Source: Paenalcaligenes sp052103955 | GTDB lineage: Bacteria > Pseudomonadota > Gammaproteobacteria > Burkholderiales > Burkholderiaceae_B | DNA length: 64,000 bases | NCBI GenBank assembly: GCA_052103955.1 | Contig: JBQELO010000001.1 | Span: 354,531 to 418,530, forward strand | Direction: 5' to 3' | Shown: positions 42,447 to 51,302 of the stretch, piece by piece | Position numbering within the stretch: position 1 is the first letter of the stretch | Layout: each line of letters begins with the position of its first letter | Translations under genes and position numbers: made by a program | The notes under the pieces: model-generated | Database searches by the model: none | Told to the model about the DNA's origin: nothing | The model's input: the letters and a program-made list of their open reading frames with translations, nothing else

Positions 42447-42860
42447 ATGGATATTTCAGAAGTTGCACGACGCACCGGTGTACCAGCATCAACGCTGCGC
42501 TACTACGAGCAAAAAGGGCTCATTCACACCACCAGCCCTGCCGGTACACGACGTCAATTTGCACCTAAAGTCTTGGATCAGTTAGCCTTAATTGCACTTG
42601 GACAAGCCGGGGGGTTGTCGTTAGACGAGATACAGACCATGCTGACACCCGATGGCTCACCTCGCGTAGATAGCCACGTACTACTGAGCAAAGCCGAGGA
42701 AATTGATAGCACCATTAAACGGCTTCAAGCCATGAGCGACGGCTTACGCCATGTGGCACATTGCACTGCCGAAAGTCATGCCCAATGCCCTACGTTTCAA
42801 CGGCTATTGAAAGCCGCTGCAGCCACCCGTTTAAAACACAGCAGAATGTCCTGCCCCTAA
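42447..42860 (+). CDS. MerR-family transcriptional regulator
   Basis: The 137 residues start with the winged-helix DNA-binding domain MDISEVARRTGVPASTLRYY and the EQKGLI wing. The dimerisation helix follows, and the C-terminal effector part contains three cysteines (HCTAESHAQC and a final MSCP). The short C-terminal part with cysteines could sense metal or redox state rather than a bulky drug. It is divergent from the DUF2938-MFS pair and its operator lies in the shared gap, so it most likely activates the pump genes and controls itself. Confidence 0.88.
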   Translation: MDISEVARRTGVPASTLRYYEQKGLIHTTSPAGTRRQFAPKVLDQLALIALGQAGGLSLDEIQTMLTPDGSPRVDSHVLLSKAEEIDSTIKRLQAMSDGLRHVAHCTAESHAQCPTFQRLLKAAAATRLKHSRMSCP

Positions 42861-42871
42861 TGCGCATAGGC

Positions 42872-42903
42872 AAAAAAAATCCCCCTACTAGAGGGGGATT
42901 CTT
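42872..42903 (-). terminator. Terminator of rhlE
   Basis: AATCCCCCT (42878-42886) pairs with AGGGGGATT (42892-42900). On the minus strand a run of eight T residues follows. It serves rhlE; on the plus strand the T-run is missing, so it is a weaker end for the MerR gene. Confidence 0.85.
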
Positions 42904-42921
42904 CATTCACGCAAGCGTGAA

Positions 42922-44343
42922 TTAACGCATACCGGCACCAGCGTGGTTCGCTGGACGTGGTTTACGATCACCGCGTGCGCTTGGACGTGCTGGACGGCCA
43001 TTGGCACCAGCAGGTGCGTGACGGTCACCACGATCGCTACGATCGCCACGTGCTGGGCGGTCGCCACCACGAGATGGACGACTATCACCACCACGGCCAG
43101 CGGATGCACCAGCAGAACCGTTAGGTTTACGTGGTTTACCAGAGAAACCGCCTGGACGACGTGAGCTGGAACCTGGGCGTTTTTTCTTAGGTGACAGTTT
43201 TTTCACTGGTTCCAAACCAGGAATTTCAGCTACCTCAATATCTTGCTCAGTAAAGCGCTCGATACGACGCACTTTGTGATGCTCAGAATGTGTTGCCAAT
43301 GTGTACGCAGCACCTTGCAAACCTGCACGGCCAGTACGGCCAATACGGTGAGTGTAATCTTCAGCTTGCATAGGCAAGTCGTAGTTAATGGCGTGGCTGA
43401 TGCCTTTAACGTCAATACCACGAGCTGCTACGTCAGTAGCTACCAATACACGGATACCGCCACGTTGCAACAGACCCAATGTGTGGTTACGTTGACGTTG
43501 GTTCATATCACCGTGCAAAGAACGTGCAGCAAAACCTTCATCACGCAGATCATCAGCCAACAATTCTGCACCACGTTTTGTTGCGGTGAACACAATAGCT
43601 TGGTTCATATCTGCTTCGCGCAGCAAGTGATCCAACAAACGACGTTTGTGGGAATCATCATCCGCGTACAACAAGGTTTGCGTAATGTTTTCGTGACGGC
43701 TCTTATGACCGGACACTTCGATACGTCTAGGCTCGTTCAGCATATCTTTAGCCAAACGACTCACTGTGTCTTCCAATGTAGCGGAGAACAACAGTGTTTG
43801 ACGTGTGCGAGGAGTTTTCGCCACGATGGCATGGATATCATCAATGAAACCCATGTCCAACATACGGTCAGCTTCGTCCAACACCAGTGTTTGCACAGTG
43901 TTCAGCTTAACGCGACCGGATTGCAGGTGATCGATCAAACGACCAGGAGTTGCCACCAGCACGTCTACACGGCGGGACAAGGATTTGATTTGTGCGCCGT
44001 AAGGCATACCGCCTACTACTACAGCCACGCGCAAATCGCGCATGCCAGCACCCAACAGTTTCACGTTTTGTGCAACTTGTAGGGCCAGTTCGCGTGTAGG
44101 AGTCAGTACCAGAATGGAAACACCGGAGCTTTTCGCTGCAGGAGGGTTTTCCAATAAACGGTGCATGGAAGGCAGCATGAACGCTGCTGTTTTACCACTA
44201 CCTGTTTGTGCGGAAACCATCAAATCTGCACCTTCTAGTGCAGCAGGAATAGCTTGTAATTGTACAGGTGTAGGCTCAGTAAAGCCGGCCTTGTTCACCG
44301 CAGATAACAATGCGGGATGCAAGGCTAAAGAATCAAAAGACAT
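42922..44343 (-). CDS. rhlE: DEAD-box RNA helicase, RhlE-type
   Basis: ATP-dependent RNA helicase involved in ribosome assembly and RNA turnover. The 473 residues start MSFDSLALHPALL, then the Q motif FTEPTPVQLQAIP, motif I SAQTGSGKTAAFMLP, motif II DEAD in LVLDEADRMLDMGF, motif III SAT, and motif VI HRIGRTGRAG. The C-terminal ~100 residues are basic and repetitive (Arg, Gly, Ser and Pro, with several GDR units), an RNA-binding tail. The open frame to 44526 adds 61 residues that do not belong to the family. The true ATG at 44343 has no clear Shine-Dalgarno sequence and is preceded by a small hairpin (GTCGC/GCGAC). Confidence 0.93.
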   Translation of the reverse strand: MSFDSLALHPALLSAVNKAGFTEPTPVQLQAIPAALEGADLMVSAQTGSGKTAAFMLPSMHRLLENPPAAKSSGVSILVLTPTRELALQVAQNVKLLGAGMRDLRVAVVVGGMPYGAQIKSLSRRVDVLVATPGRLIDHLQSGRVKLNTVQTLVLDEADRMLDMGFIDDIHAIVAKTPRTRQTLLFSATLEDTVSRLAKDMLNEPRRIEVSGHKSRHENITQTLLYADDDSHKRRLLDHLLREADMNQAIVFTATKRGAELLADDLRDEGFAARSLHGDMNQRQRNHTLGLLQRGGIRVLVATDVAARGIDVKGISHAINYDLPMQAEDYTHRIGRTGRAGLQGAAYTLATHSEHHKVRRIERFTEQDIEVAEIPGLEPVKKLSPKKKRPGSSSRRPGGFSGKPRKPNGSAGASAGRGGDSRPSRGGDRPARGDRSDRGDRHAPAGANGRPARPSARGDRKPRPANHAGAGMR

Positions 44344-44628
44344 GAAAATCGTCGCTCTGAGGCGACCCACTATGCGCCAACCACTAACATAATATGGCGG
44401 TGGCACGGGTTGATTGTAAACATCGTGCCGACCAATCAACCTGAAGAATTGCCGCTCAGTGTGCAAGCTATAGGGCGTGGGGTCAGAAAGCGATGAAAGA
44501 TCGCCACCTACTACGCGGCGAATCAATTAGTATAACCCCTTAGAGCCCCATACGCCTATTAAAACCTGTAGTCCACCCTTTTTTAGTCCTACATTGACGC
44601 AGCGAGGACACACTACAACACCGTTTTA

Positions 44629-45597
44629 TTAGCGATTATCACGGCGTAATAAGGTACTTTTCCCAAACAAACTCTGCAACAAATCAACCACCAACTCGGC
44701 TGTTTGATTATGGCTATCCAACGCCGGATTAAGCTCTACTACATCCAAAGAGCGTAATAAGCCCGTGTCGGCAATCATTTCCATACACAGTTGTGCTTCA
44801 CGGTAATCAGGGCCACCGCGGACAGTCGTTCCTGTACCCGGTGCAATGCTAGGGTCTAAAAAATCCACATCAAAGCTCACGTGCAAATGTATGGAGTCTG
44901 CGTCAGGACCATCTAGGCCACGCAACGCACGCTGCATCACTTCGCGCATGCCCAACTCATCAATAGCACGCATATCGTAGGCTTCTATGTGCAAACTATC
45001 CAAGATGCGTTTTTCTTGGTCGTCCACACTGCGTAAGCCAATTAAACATAACTGTTCGGGGCTAACTGCCGGCTCATGGCCTGCCAACGAGGTAAAAGGC
45101 TGGGGGCCTAATCCGCATAAACTTGCCACAGGAATGCCATGAACATTACCGCTGGGTGAGCTTTCTGGTGTGTTGCAGTCGGCATGTGCATCTAACCACA
45201 GCACCCGCAACGTTTTACCATTGCTGCGGCAATAGCGCGCTACTGCACTGATAGACCCCATCGCAAACGCATGGTCGCCCCCCATCATGATGGGCAACTC
45301 AGCCGCTTCCAAACTACGCAGCACCGCATCGTGCACACGTTGGTTCCACAGCAGGTTTGTGTCAAAGTTACGTAAACCAGCGTGATCTGGATCGCGTTCA
45401 GAACGTAGATTGGGAGGCCCAGCTAAATTGCCTATATCAGACACCTGTAAGCCCATCATCTCTAAAGCTGGCTGCAATCCAGCCACACGTAATGCATCAG
45501 GCCCCATCGCCGCCCCCAACCTACCGGCGCCACTATCCGATGGCACACCAATCAGTTGCAGGGGTTTAGTTAGGGATGGGTGATCTACAGTATTCAT
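44629..45597 (-). CDS. rocF: Arginase
   Basis: Hydrolyses arginine to ornithine and urea. The 322 residues have the binuclear manganese ligands of the ureohydrolase family: MGGDHAFAMGSI (His), LDAHADCNTPESSPSGNVHG (three Asp and one His) and SFDVDFLDPSIAPGTGTTVRGG (two Asp). The set is complete. The N-terminal IGVPSDSGAGRLGAAMGPDAL is typical of arginase rather than agmatinase. It lies downstream of the Lrp-type gene on the same strand and opposite the ornithine cyclodeaminase gene, so arginine would go through ornithine to proline. Confidence 0.93.
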   Translation of the reverse strand: MNTVDHPSLTKPLQLIGVPSDSGAGRLGAAMGPDALRVAGLQPALEMMGLQVSDIGNLAGPPNLRSERDPDHAGLRNFDTNLLWNQRVHDAVLRSLEAAELPIMMGGDHAFAMGSISAVARYCRSNGKTLRVLWLDAHADCNTPESSPSGNVHGIPVASLCGLGPQPFTSLAGHEPAVSPEQLCLIGLRSVDDQEKRILDSLHIEAYDMRAIDELGMREVMQRALRGLDGPDADSIHLHVSFDVDFLDPSIAPGTGTTVRGGPDYREAQLCMEMIADTGLLRSLDVVELNPALDSHNQTAELVVDLLQSLFGKSTLLRRDNR

Positions 45598-45654
45598 GGG
45601 CTTGCCTCGCTATTCAGTAACGCACAGTGTCGCCCGCTGTGTTTTCAATGTAAA

Positions 45655-45699
45655 TGCATAAAAATATGCACAAAACGCTATAAATTTAGCATTTTGCAC
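45655..45699. promoter_or_regulatory. Candidate Lrp operator upstream of arginase
   Basis: The region has the perfect inverted repeat TGCATA-AAAA-TATGCA (45655-45670). Overlapping it is a longer dyad, TGCAAAATGCTA facing TAGCGTTTTGTGCA (minus strand). The minus-strand sequence GCTAAATTTATAGCGTTTT closely matches a site in front of ornithine cyclodeaminase at 46176-46199, which supports a common regulator. Confidence 0.6.
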
Positions 45700-45718
45700 A
45701 GCAAGATTTATCACTTTG

Positions 45719-46144
45719 CTAATTTAGCTTTAAGGTATTCAAGTGAATGCTAGTTTCTGTCGCCGAGATACCCTTAATTAATCGTATGCGCCCCAGCACA
45801 TCGCCCAGCTCGTTTAAGTCTGACACCGACAGTTCAGCCAACAAGTCCCACCGTCCATTCGTATCATGCAACGCCACAATCGCGGTTTCGCCCGTTAACA
45901 GTTGGATAATACGTGGGGTTTCGTGCCCTTCTACCGCAATGCTAATCCACGCCACGATGCGCTCTGGCTGCGAGTCAGGCCTCACCCGCACGGAATAGCC
46001 CAAGATCACACCATCACGTTCTAGCTTGGTGATGCGGTTGCTAATCGTGCCCCGCGAGACATCCAGTTTCTTTGCCAACGTGGCCACAGAAAGCCGTGCA
46101 TCCGCACGCAGCAAGGCCAAGATTTTTCGGTCTAAGTCGTCCAT
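45719..46144 (-). CDS. Lrp/AsnC-family transcriptional regulator
   Basis: The 141 residues have the N-terminal helix-turn-helix (LDRKILALLRADARLSVATL and LDVSRGTISNRITKLERDGV) and a C-terminal RAM ligand domain (VAWISIAVEG, ETAIVALHDTNGRWDLLAEL). It lies between arginase, 121 bases downstream, and the divergent ornithine cyclodeaminase gene. Regulators in this place usually respond to arginine or ornithine. Similar sequence sites lie on both sides of this gene, so it probably controls both neighbours. Confidence 0.92.
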   Translation of the reverse strand: MDDLDRKILALLRADARLSVATLAKKLDVSRGTISNRITKLERDGVILGYSVRVRPDSQPERIVAWISIAVEGHETPRIIQLLTGETAIVALHDTNGRWDLLAELSVSDLNELGDVLGRIRLIKGISATETSIHLNTLKLN

Positions 46145-46175
46145 ATTCTGTCTCTTCGCTAATTTTGTCTGCCAC

Positions 46176-46199
46176 TTTGCTAGAAATATAGCGTTTTTT
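46176..46199. promoter_or_regulatory. Candidate Lrp operator upstream of ornithine cyclodeaminase
   Basis: TTTGCTAGAAATATAGCGTTTT lies in the divergent gap between the Lrp gene and ornithine cyclodeaminase and repeats the arginase-side site at 45671-45693 with few changes. It includes the dyad GCTA-GAAA-TATAGC, and ATAGCG recurs inverted about 20 bases further (CGCTAT). Confidence 0.58.
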
Positions 46200-46274
46200 A
46201 TAAAAAATTGTCGCTATGAATTGTGCCACCGTTTTTCAATAATGAATAAAACAGCAATCACAACGGAGCCAAAC

Positions 46275-47312
46275 ATGACTATTCTCTTACGCCCACACGA
46301 CATACGCCATATTGTTCAGCAGGTTGGCTTACCTGCCGTGTTGGGTAAATTGGAATCCTGCTTACGCGATGATTTTCTGCGTTGGGAGGAGTTTGATAAA
46401 ACTGCCCGCGTCGCCACCCACTCATCCGTAGGGGTCATTGAGCTGATGCCCGTTGCCGATGATTCGCTGTATGCCTTCAAATATGTGAACGGTCACCCTG
46501 GTAACCCTAAACTGGGCTTACCTACGGTGATGGCCTTTGGTGCGCTGGCCGAAGTGCTAACAGGCCGCCCCATCGTACTCAGTGAGCTAACACTTACTAC
46601 CGCACTGCGCACGGCTGCTACCTCGGTATTAGCGGCACGCGTGTTAGCTCGCCCCAACTCACGTACGATGGCCTTAATTGGTAATGGCTCACAAAGTGAG
46701 TTCCAAGCACTGGCCTTCCACTATTTACTGGGTATTAATGAGCTGCGTTTGTACGACGTAGACCCCGCCGCAACACATAAACTGGTGCAGAACCTCTCTA
46801 CTGTTTCCAGGCTACGCACCACAGTGTGCAGTAGTACTGCCGAAGCGGTGAAAGGCGCAGACATTGTGACCACCGTTACGGCCGATAAAACCAATGCCAT
46901 TATTCTGGAACAGCACATGCTGGAACCCGGCATGCACATCAACGCTGTGGGTGGCGACTGCCCGGGTAAAACCGAGCTAGCTACCGAGGTTCTACACCGT
47001 GCCACTACCTTTGTGGAGTTTGAAGAGCAGTCACGCATAGAAGGCGAGATTCAGCACATGCCAGCAGACTACCCCGTGAAACTGCTGTGGAAAGTCTTGG
47101 CAGGTGACGAAACAGGCCGCCAAAACGATGACGAAATTACGGTTTTTGATTCGGTAGGTTTTGCGCTAGAGGACTATTCTGCCCTGCGCCTGATGCAGGA
47201 ATACGCGCAACAGCACGGCTTAGGCCAAACCATTGAGTTGATGCCAGACCTACACAACCCCAAAAATCTCTATGGGGAACTGTTAGGCAGCGTAGAAAAA
47301 CAACCGATTTAA
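46275..47312 (+). CDS. Ornithine cyclodeaminase
   Basis: Converts ornithine to proline and ammonia using bound NAD. The 345 residues belong to the ornithine cyclodeaminase/mu-crystallin family: VGVIELMPVADDSLYAFKYV, GHPGNPKLGLPTVMAFG, the Rossmann motif ALIGNGSQSEFQALAF, LYDVDP, and the closing INAVGGDCPGKTEL. The long form with SRIEGEIQHMPADYP is that of true ornithine cyclodeaminases. The frame is open from 46026, but the ATG at 46275 has CGGAGCC six bases upstream and gives the normal length. An ATG at 46242 is also possible. It shares the Lrp regulator with arginase, forming an arginine-to-proline route. Confidence 0.92.
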   Translation: MTILLRPHDIRHIVQQVGLPAVLGKLESCLRDDFLRWEEFDKTARVATHSSVGVIELMPVADDSLYAFKYVNGHPGNPKLGLPTVMAFGALAEVLTGRPIVLSELTLTTALRTAATSVLAARVLARPNSRTMALIGNGSQSEFQALAFHYLLGINELRLYDVDPAATHKLVQNLSTVSRLRTTVCSSTAEAVKGADIVTTVTADKTNAIILEQHMLEPGMHINAVGGDCPGKTELATEVLHRATTFVEFEEQSRIEGEIQHMPADYPVKLLWKVLAGDETGRQNDDEITVFDSVGFALEDYSALRLMQEYAQQHGLGQTIELMPDLHNPKNLYGELLGSVEKQPI

Positions 47313-47323
47313 CGTGGGTAGGC

Positions 47324-47361
47324 AAGGGTGGCACGGCATTGCGCAGCATGCCACCCTTTTA
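47324..47361. terminator. Bidirectional terminator between ornithine cyclodeaminase and the ThDP enzyme gene
   Basis: AAGGGTGGCA (47324-47333) pairs with TGCCACCCTT (47349-47358) around a 15-base loop with further self-complementarity. The two flanking genes converge here. Confidence 0.75.
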
Positions 47362-47369
47362 CACACGGC

Positions 47370-49010
47370 TTAGTACAACTTCTTCTGCGGAGGGCCCGCA
47401 AAGTTCAGTGGGCCAATACTGTTCATGTCCACTTCTACGACGGATGGCCCTTGGTGTGCCACAGCCTGCTGCATCACCGTTTTGAATTCGTCTAAGGATG
47501 ACACCAAGTAGCTTGGGCAACCCATTGCCGTACCCACATCACGGTAGCTAGGGGTATGCAGTTGGTTGTAATACTGTCTATCGTCAAAATAGCGTTTCTG
47601 TATGCCACGCATCACGCCATAGCCGCCATCATTCATCACCAGCAAGATGAGGTTACTTTGCTCTTGCACCATGGTGGCCATTTCGCCAATACCCAGCATT
47701 AAGCCACCGTCACCCACCAACGCGACCACTTTTTTGTCCACGTTCGCTTTGGCAGTACCAATCGCATGTGCCAACCCCAAACCTATAGCGCCTGCTAAGG
47801 AATGGATGTTTCGCAATGGTGCTTCTACCGGGAACAAACGGCTGCCCCATGTGCTGCCCGACATGGTGATATCGCGCACCAAAATACCGTCTTCGGGCAA
47901 TGCATCACGTAAGGCAAAACACAGTTCGGCATACGGCCCCAGTTGTTCAGTCAGTTGTGCCACTGCCGAAGTACGCGCTTGTGTAATAGCCGCATCGTAG
48001 TCTGCATCCACAAAGCTATGGCCTTGCAAGTCAGACACCAATGCCAACAACGCCTCGTTCGCATCAGCACACACAAACTGGCCTATAGCGTAGTTACGTT
48101 GCTGCGCCGCAGGGTTAGCATCAATTTGTAGGGTGTTCTCTGGGAAGCGTATGGAATAGGTTTTGGTTTCATTGCTACGCAGACGTGAGCCCACCACCAA
48201 CACCAAATCAGCCTCTGCCAACAGCGTTTCTACATCAGCAGCATTGTGAAAAGCAGCCAAACTACGAGGGTGACTATCTGGCAAAACCCCACGTGCATGG
48301 GTAGACGACACCACCGGTATACCCATATCTGCCAACTGGCGTACAGCCTCTCCAGCATGCAAGGTACCACCACCTATCCACAGCATAGGGCGTTTAGCGG
48401 CTTTCAACGCGGTTGCCAAGCGCGCTCTATCGTTGTCTTGCAACGCTGGTAACTGCAGTGGAGCCACTGGTTCTAAAGACACTGGCCATGCAATTTTTGC
48501 CGCCTGCACATCAATAGGAATTTCCACACTGACTGGCCCCATAGGCACAGTAGTCGCTACACGTATGGCCTCTTGAATCATGCCTATAGCGTTATCTGGA
48601 CTGCTAATGCGGTACGCAGCCTTACTAGAAGCACGCAAGAAACCTAACTGGTCTTTGGCTTCGTGGATAAAGCTGGCATCGCGATCCAAGTATTCACGCT
48701 CTACTTGCCCCGTCAAATGCAATACAGGGCTTGCCGCGTTATAGGCTTCGATTAACGAGCCCACCGCATTACCTGCCCCTGCACCGGTGCTGGTTAAGGC
48801 GACGCCCAAGCCTGTAAAACGTGATTCGGCATCTGCCATGGTGACGCTACCCGCTTCACCCCTAGCACACACAAACTGCACCGTATCACGACGGCCCAGC
48901 GCATCCGCAATAGGTAGGTTATGAATGGAAATCACGCCATATACGTTACGTACCTGATGTATCTCTAACACACGGGCAATGGCTTCACCCACGGTAATGG
49001 TTTCTGTCAT
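47370..49010 (-). CDS. Thiamine-diphosphate-dependent enzyme, acetolactate-synthase/decarboxylase family
   Basis: The 546 residues have the three ThDP-enzyme domains. The catalytic Glu of the PYR domain is in CARGEAGSVTMADA (about 48-61), the central Rossmann-like domain has LWIGGGTLHAGEAVRQLADMG, and the PP domain carries the cofactor motif GDGGLMLGIGEM and NDGGYGVM. The second substrate is not obvious; a 2-oxo-acid decarboxylase or carboligase is most likely, since an aldehyde dehydrogenase gene is next to it. The ATG at 49010 lies after the stop of that gene and gives MTETITVGEA; the longer frame would overlap it. It is the last gene of the ten-gene operon. Confidence 0.83.
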   Translation of the reverse strand: MTETITVGEAIARVLEIHQVRNVYGVISIHNLPIADALGRRDTVQFVCARGEAGSVTMADAESRFTGLGVALTSTGAGAGNAVGSLIEAYNAASPVLHLTGQVEREYLDRDASFIHEAKDQLGFLRASSKAAYRISSPDNAIGMIQEAIRVATTVPMGPVSVEIPIDVQAAKIAWPVSLEPVAPLQLPALQDNDRARLATALKAAKRPMLWIGGGTLHAGEAVRQLADMGIPVVSSTHARGVLPDSHPRSLAAFHNAADVETLLAEADLVLVVGSRLRSNETKTYSIRFPENTLQIDANPAAQQRNYAIGQFVCADANEALLALVSDLQGHSFVDADYDAAITQARTSAVAQLTEQLGPYAELCFALRDALPEDGILVRDITMSGSTWGSRLFPVEAPLRNIHSLAGAIGLGLAHAIGTAKANVDKKVVALVGDGGLMLGIGEMATMVQEQSNLILLVMNDGGYGVMRGIQKRYFDDRQYYNQLHTPSYRDVGTAMGCPSYLVSSLDEFKTVMQQAVAHQGPSVVEVDMNSIGPLNFAGPPQKKLY

Positions 49011-49021
49011 CTCTACTTCTC

Positions 49022-50488
49022 TCATCCTTCGCACCACGGATCAGGCTGTGAACTCAGCCCCATATAAATACTTTTTTGCTGCATGTACGACAAAATGCTC
49101 AGTCGGCCTTTTTCTCTACCCACACCACTTTCTTTGAACCCACCAAATGGGGTGGAAATAGAAAACTTTTTGTAGGTGTTAATCCAGACCGTACCTACAT
49201 CTAGCGCTCTGGCTAGTTGCCACGCTTTACGGTAGTTTTCTGTCCAGATACCGGCCGCCAGCCCATATACGCTGTCATTCGCCTGTTGCAGTAAATCGTG
49301 TTCATCATCAAAAGGCAGCGCCACCAATACCGGGCCAAAGATCTCCTCTTGGCACACGCTGGCGTGGTTATTCAACCCCGCAATAATGGTGGGTGCGTAG
49401 TACGTACCTTGAGCTAACTCGCCCTCTGTCAGCCTATGGCCACCCGTCAGAATCTGCCCACCTTCTGCCTCGGCTTGACGCACGTAAGCGTCTACGGAGT
49501 TCAGGTGCTTTTCATCAATGAGTGGGCCTACTTGTGTACGAGCATCTTCGGGATGCCCCACACGCAGTGCTTGGGTCTTCGCCACCAAACGCTGCATAAA
49601 GTCGTCGTAGACACTGGCGTGTACAAACAAGCGCGCACCGGCAATACAGGCTTGCCCTGACGAACTAAAAATACCGTAAATCACGCCATTGACGGCTAAA
49701 TCCAGATCCGCATCAGCCAGTACGATGGTGGGCGATTTACCGCCCAACTCTAGCGAGGTACCAATCAAACGCTCTGCTGCCGTGTGCGCCAATTGACGGC
49801 CCGTGCTGGTGCCACCGGTGAACGAAATTTTCTTCACCAATGGGTGCTGCACAATGGCATTACCCACAACAGACCCTTTACCCGGCAATACACTGAGCAA
49901 GCCACGTGGTAAACCAGCCTCTTCAAACAGGCGAGCCAGCTCTAAAGCAATTAATGATGTGGCTTCAGCTGGTTTAAGAATCACGGCATTACCCGCTGCT
50001 AACGCGGGTGCCAATTTTTGCACCTCTGACGCAATGGGCGAGTTCCAAGGCGTAATCGCTGCCACCACCCCCAAGGGTTCATGCACGCTCATGGTCAACC
50101 ACTCACGCGATCGTGCATTGGTAAGCTCGGTATCCAGTGTTTCCAAGCATGCAGCGGTATAACGCGCGGTAGACGCAGCGCTCATGACCAAGCCACGGGT
50201 TTCTGCCAGCGGTTTGCCGTTATCGCGTGTTTGCAATGCCGCCAGTTCAGTAGCGTTTTTTTCGATGAGCTCGGCCACTTTGTACAGCACGCGAGCACGC
50301 TCTACGGGTAAGCTATTGCGCCATGATGGGTCTTGCCATGCCTGATGAGCCGCTTGTATCGCTTCTTCCACATCGTCTGGGCTGGCTGTGGAAAACTCTG
50401 CGTTCACACTGCCATCTGCCGGAAAAATGCTGCGCGCAACAGGCCCCCGGCCTTGCCGCCATTGGCCGGCCAAAAATAATGCTTTCAT
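49022..50488 (-). CDS. NAD(P)-dependent aldehyde dehydrogenase
   Basis: The 488 residues contain AITPWNSPIASEVQKLAPAL, the NAD motif FTGGTSTGRQLAHTA, the base Glu in LELGGKSPTIVLADAD, and the nucleophile Cys in SSSGQACIAGARLF (about residue 287). They end in GGFKESGVGREKGRLSIL. All catalytic residues are present. It lies 13 bases behind the aspartate dehydrogenase gene and 11 bases before the ThDP gene. The likely role is oxidation of an aldehyde from the ThDP decarboxylase. It is clearly different from the phenylacetaldehyde-type enzyme at 34.9 kb. Confidence 0.88.
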   Translation of the reverse strand: MKALFLAGQWRQGRGPVARSIFPADGSVNAEFSTASPDDVEEAIQAAHQAWQDPSWRNSLPVERARVLYKVAELIEKNATELAALQTRDNGKPLAETRGLVMSAASTARYTAACLETLDTELTNARSREWLTMSVHEPLGVVAAITPWNSPIASEVQKLAPALAAGNAVILKPAEATSLIALELARLFEEAGLPRGLLSVLPGKGSVVGNAIVQHPLVKKISFTGGTSTGRQLAHTAAERLIGTSLELGGKSPTIVLADADLDLAVNGVIYGIFSSSGQACIAGARLFVHASVYDDFMQRLVAKTQALRVGHPEDARTQVGPLIDEKHLNSVDAYVRQAEAEGGQILTGGHRLTEGELAQGTYYAPTIIAGLNNHASVCQEEIFGPVLVALPFDDEHDLLQQANDSVYGLAAGIWTENYRKAWQLARALDVGTVWINTYKKFSISTPFGGFKESGVGREKGRLSILSYMQQKSIYMGLSSQPDPWCEG

Positions 50489-50501
50489 GTTTGTTCTCCG
50501 C

Positions 50502-51293
50502 CTAGATGACTAGGGCGTCACCCAATTGATAGCAGGCTCGCACTACACTCAGTGCCGCCAACGTAGAGGTTTTAGGGTTACTCGCCAGCGCTACACCCTG
50601 CATTTCTATCTGCATCTCGCCAAACGCTCCTTCAGCTCGAATGCGGTGCTGGTTGCGCGTCATGGCAGGGTCAGCAATCAGCTCTACCTGTGTGGCATCC
50701 ATGCCCACACCCGCCAATGCAATGGTCGCTGCCACATTGGCATTCGCTGGAAATTTTTGTGCAGCTTCACGTGCCGAACCGCGGAAAAACACCGTGGCTT
50801 CGGTCAGTGCATCTAAATCCACCAATTGCTCGGCATAACTACCTTTCCAACTGGCTGGTTTCTTGCGCCCTTGATACACCACGCTATCCAACCCCATGGT
50901 ACGCGCTGCCGCAATACCATCTACCCCCGCAATCGCTCCTGGTAGAATCTGCAATTGCGCTCCCTGCGCCATGGCATATTCACGTATATCGTGCTCAAAT
51001 TCGCTGTCAGCAAATGCCCCTACAGAAATCACTGCCAACGGTAATTGACGCTGCAATACCGCTTTAGCGTGCGCTTTCAACCCAGGTTGGCCCGCCATTT
51101 CCAATACTAAATCGGGTGTGCCAGTCATAGCCGCTATGCTGCTAACGACTTGTACATCCGGCCCCAGCTCTTGCTGAGTGGCTTCTACACCGGCCTCGGT
51201 CACCACTACCCAGCCCAATGTAATGGATTCAGGCAACAAGGCATGCACTGTTTTTGCCATGGCCCCATAACCTATGAATGCTACTTTTTTCAT
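50502..51293 (-). CDS. L-aspartate dehydrogenase-type enzyme (NadX family)
   Basis: NAD(P)-dependent dehydrogenase of the aspartate dehydrogenase family, 263 residues. It has the Rossmann start KKVAFIGYGAMAKTVHALL, the LPGAIAGVDGIAAARTMGLD substrate region, the catalytic block KFPANANVAATIALAGVGMD at about 183-202 and the NQHRIRAEGAFGEMQIEMQG beta-sheet. Members either make iminoaspartate for NAD synthesis or act in catabolic operons. With no nadA or nadC here and an aldehyde dehydrogenase and ThDP enzyme alongside, a catabolic job is more likely. The substrate may be an amino or imino acid other than aspartate. Confidence 0.87.
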   Translation of the reverse strand: MKKVAFIGYGAMAKTVHALLPESITLGWVVVTEAGVEATQQELGPDVQVVSSIAAMTGTPDLVLEMAGQPGLKAHAKAVLQRQLPLAVISVGAFADSEFEHDIREYAMAQGAQLQILPGAIAGVDGIAAARTMGLDSVVYQGRKKPASWKGSYAEQLVDLDALTEATVFFRGSAREAAQKFPANANVAATIALAGVGMDATQVELIADPAMTRNQHRIRAEGAFGEMQIEMQGVALASNPKTSTLAALSVVRACYQLGDALVI

Positions 51294-51302
51294 TCTTTTG
51301 CC

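Noticed and set aside
43243..44082. 279-codon plus-strand frame inside rhlE
   Set aside because: Antisense shadow of a strongly conserved helicase gene, with no ribosome site or family.
44344..44526. N-terminal extension of rhlE by 61 residues
   Set aside because: Not part of the DEAD-box family; the ATG at 44343 gives the conserved start.
50502..51293. Aspartate dehydrogenase as part of NAD synthesis
   Set aside because: No nadA or nadC nearby, and the gene lies inside a catabolic operon with overlapping neighbours.
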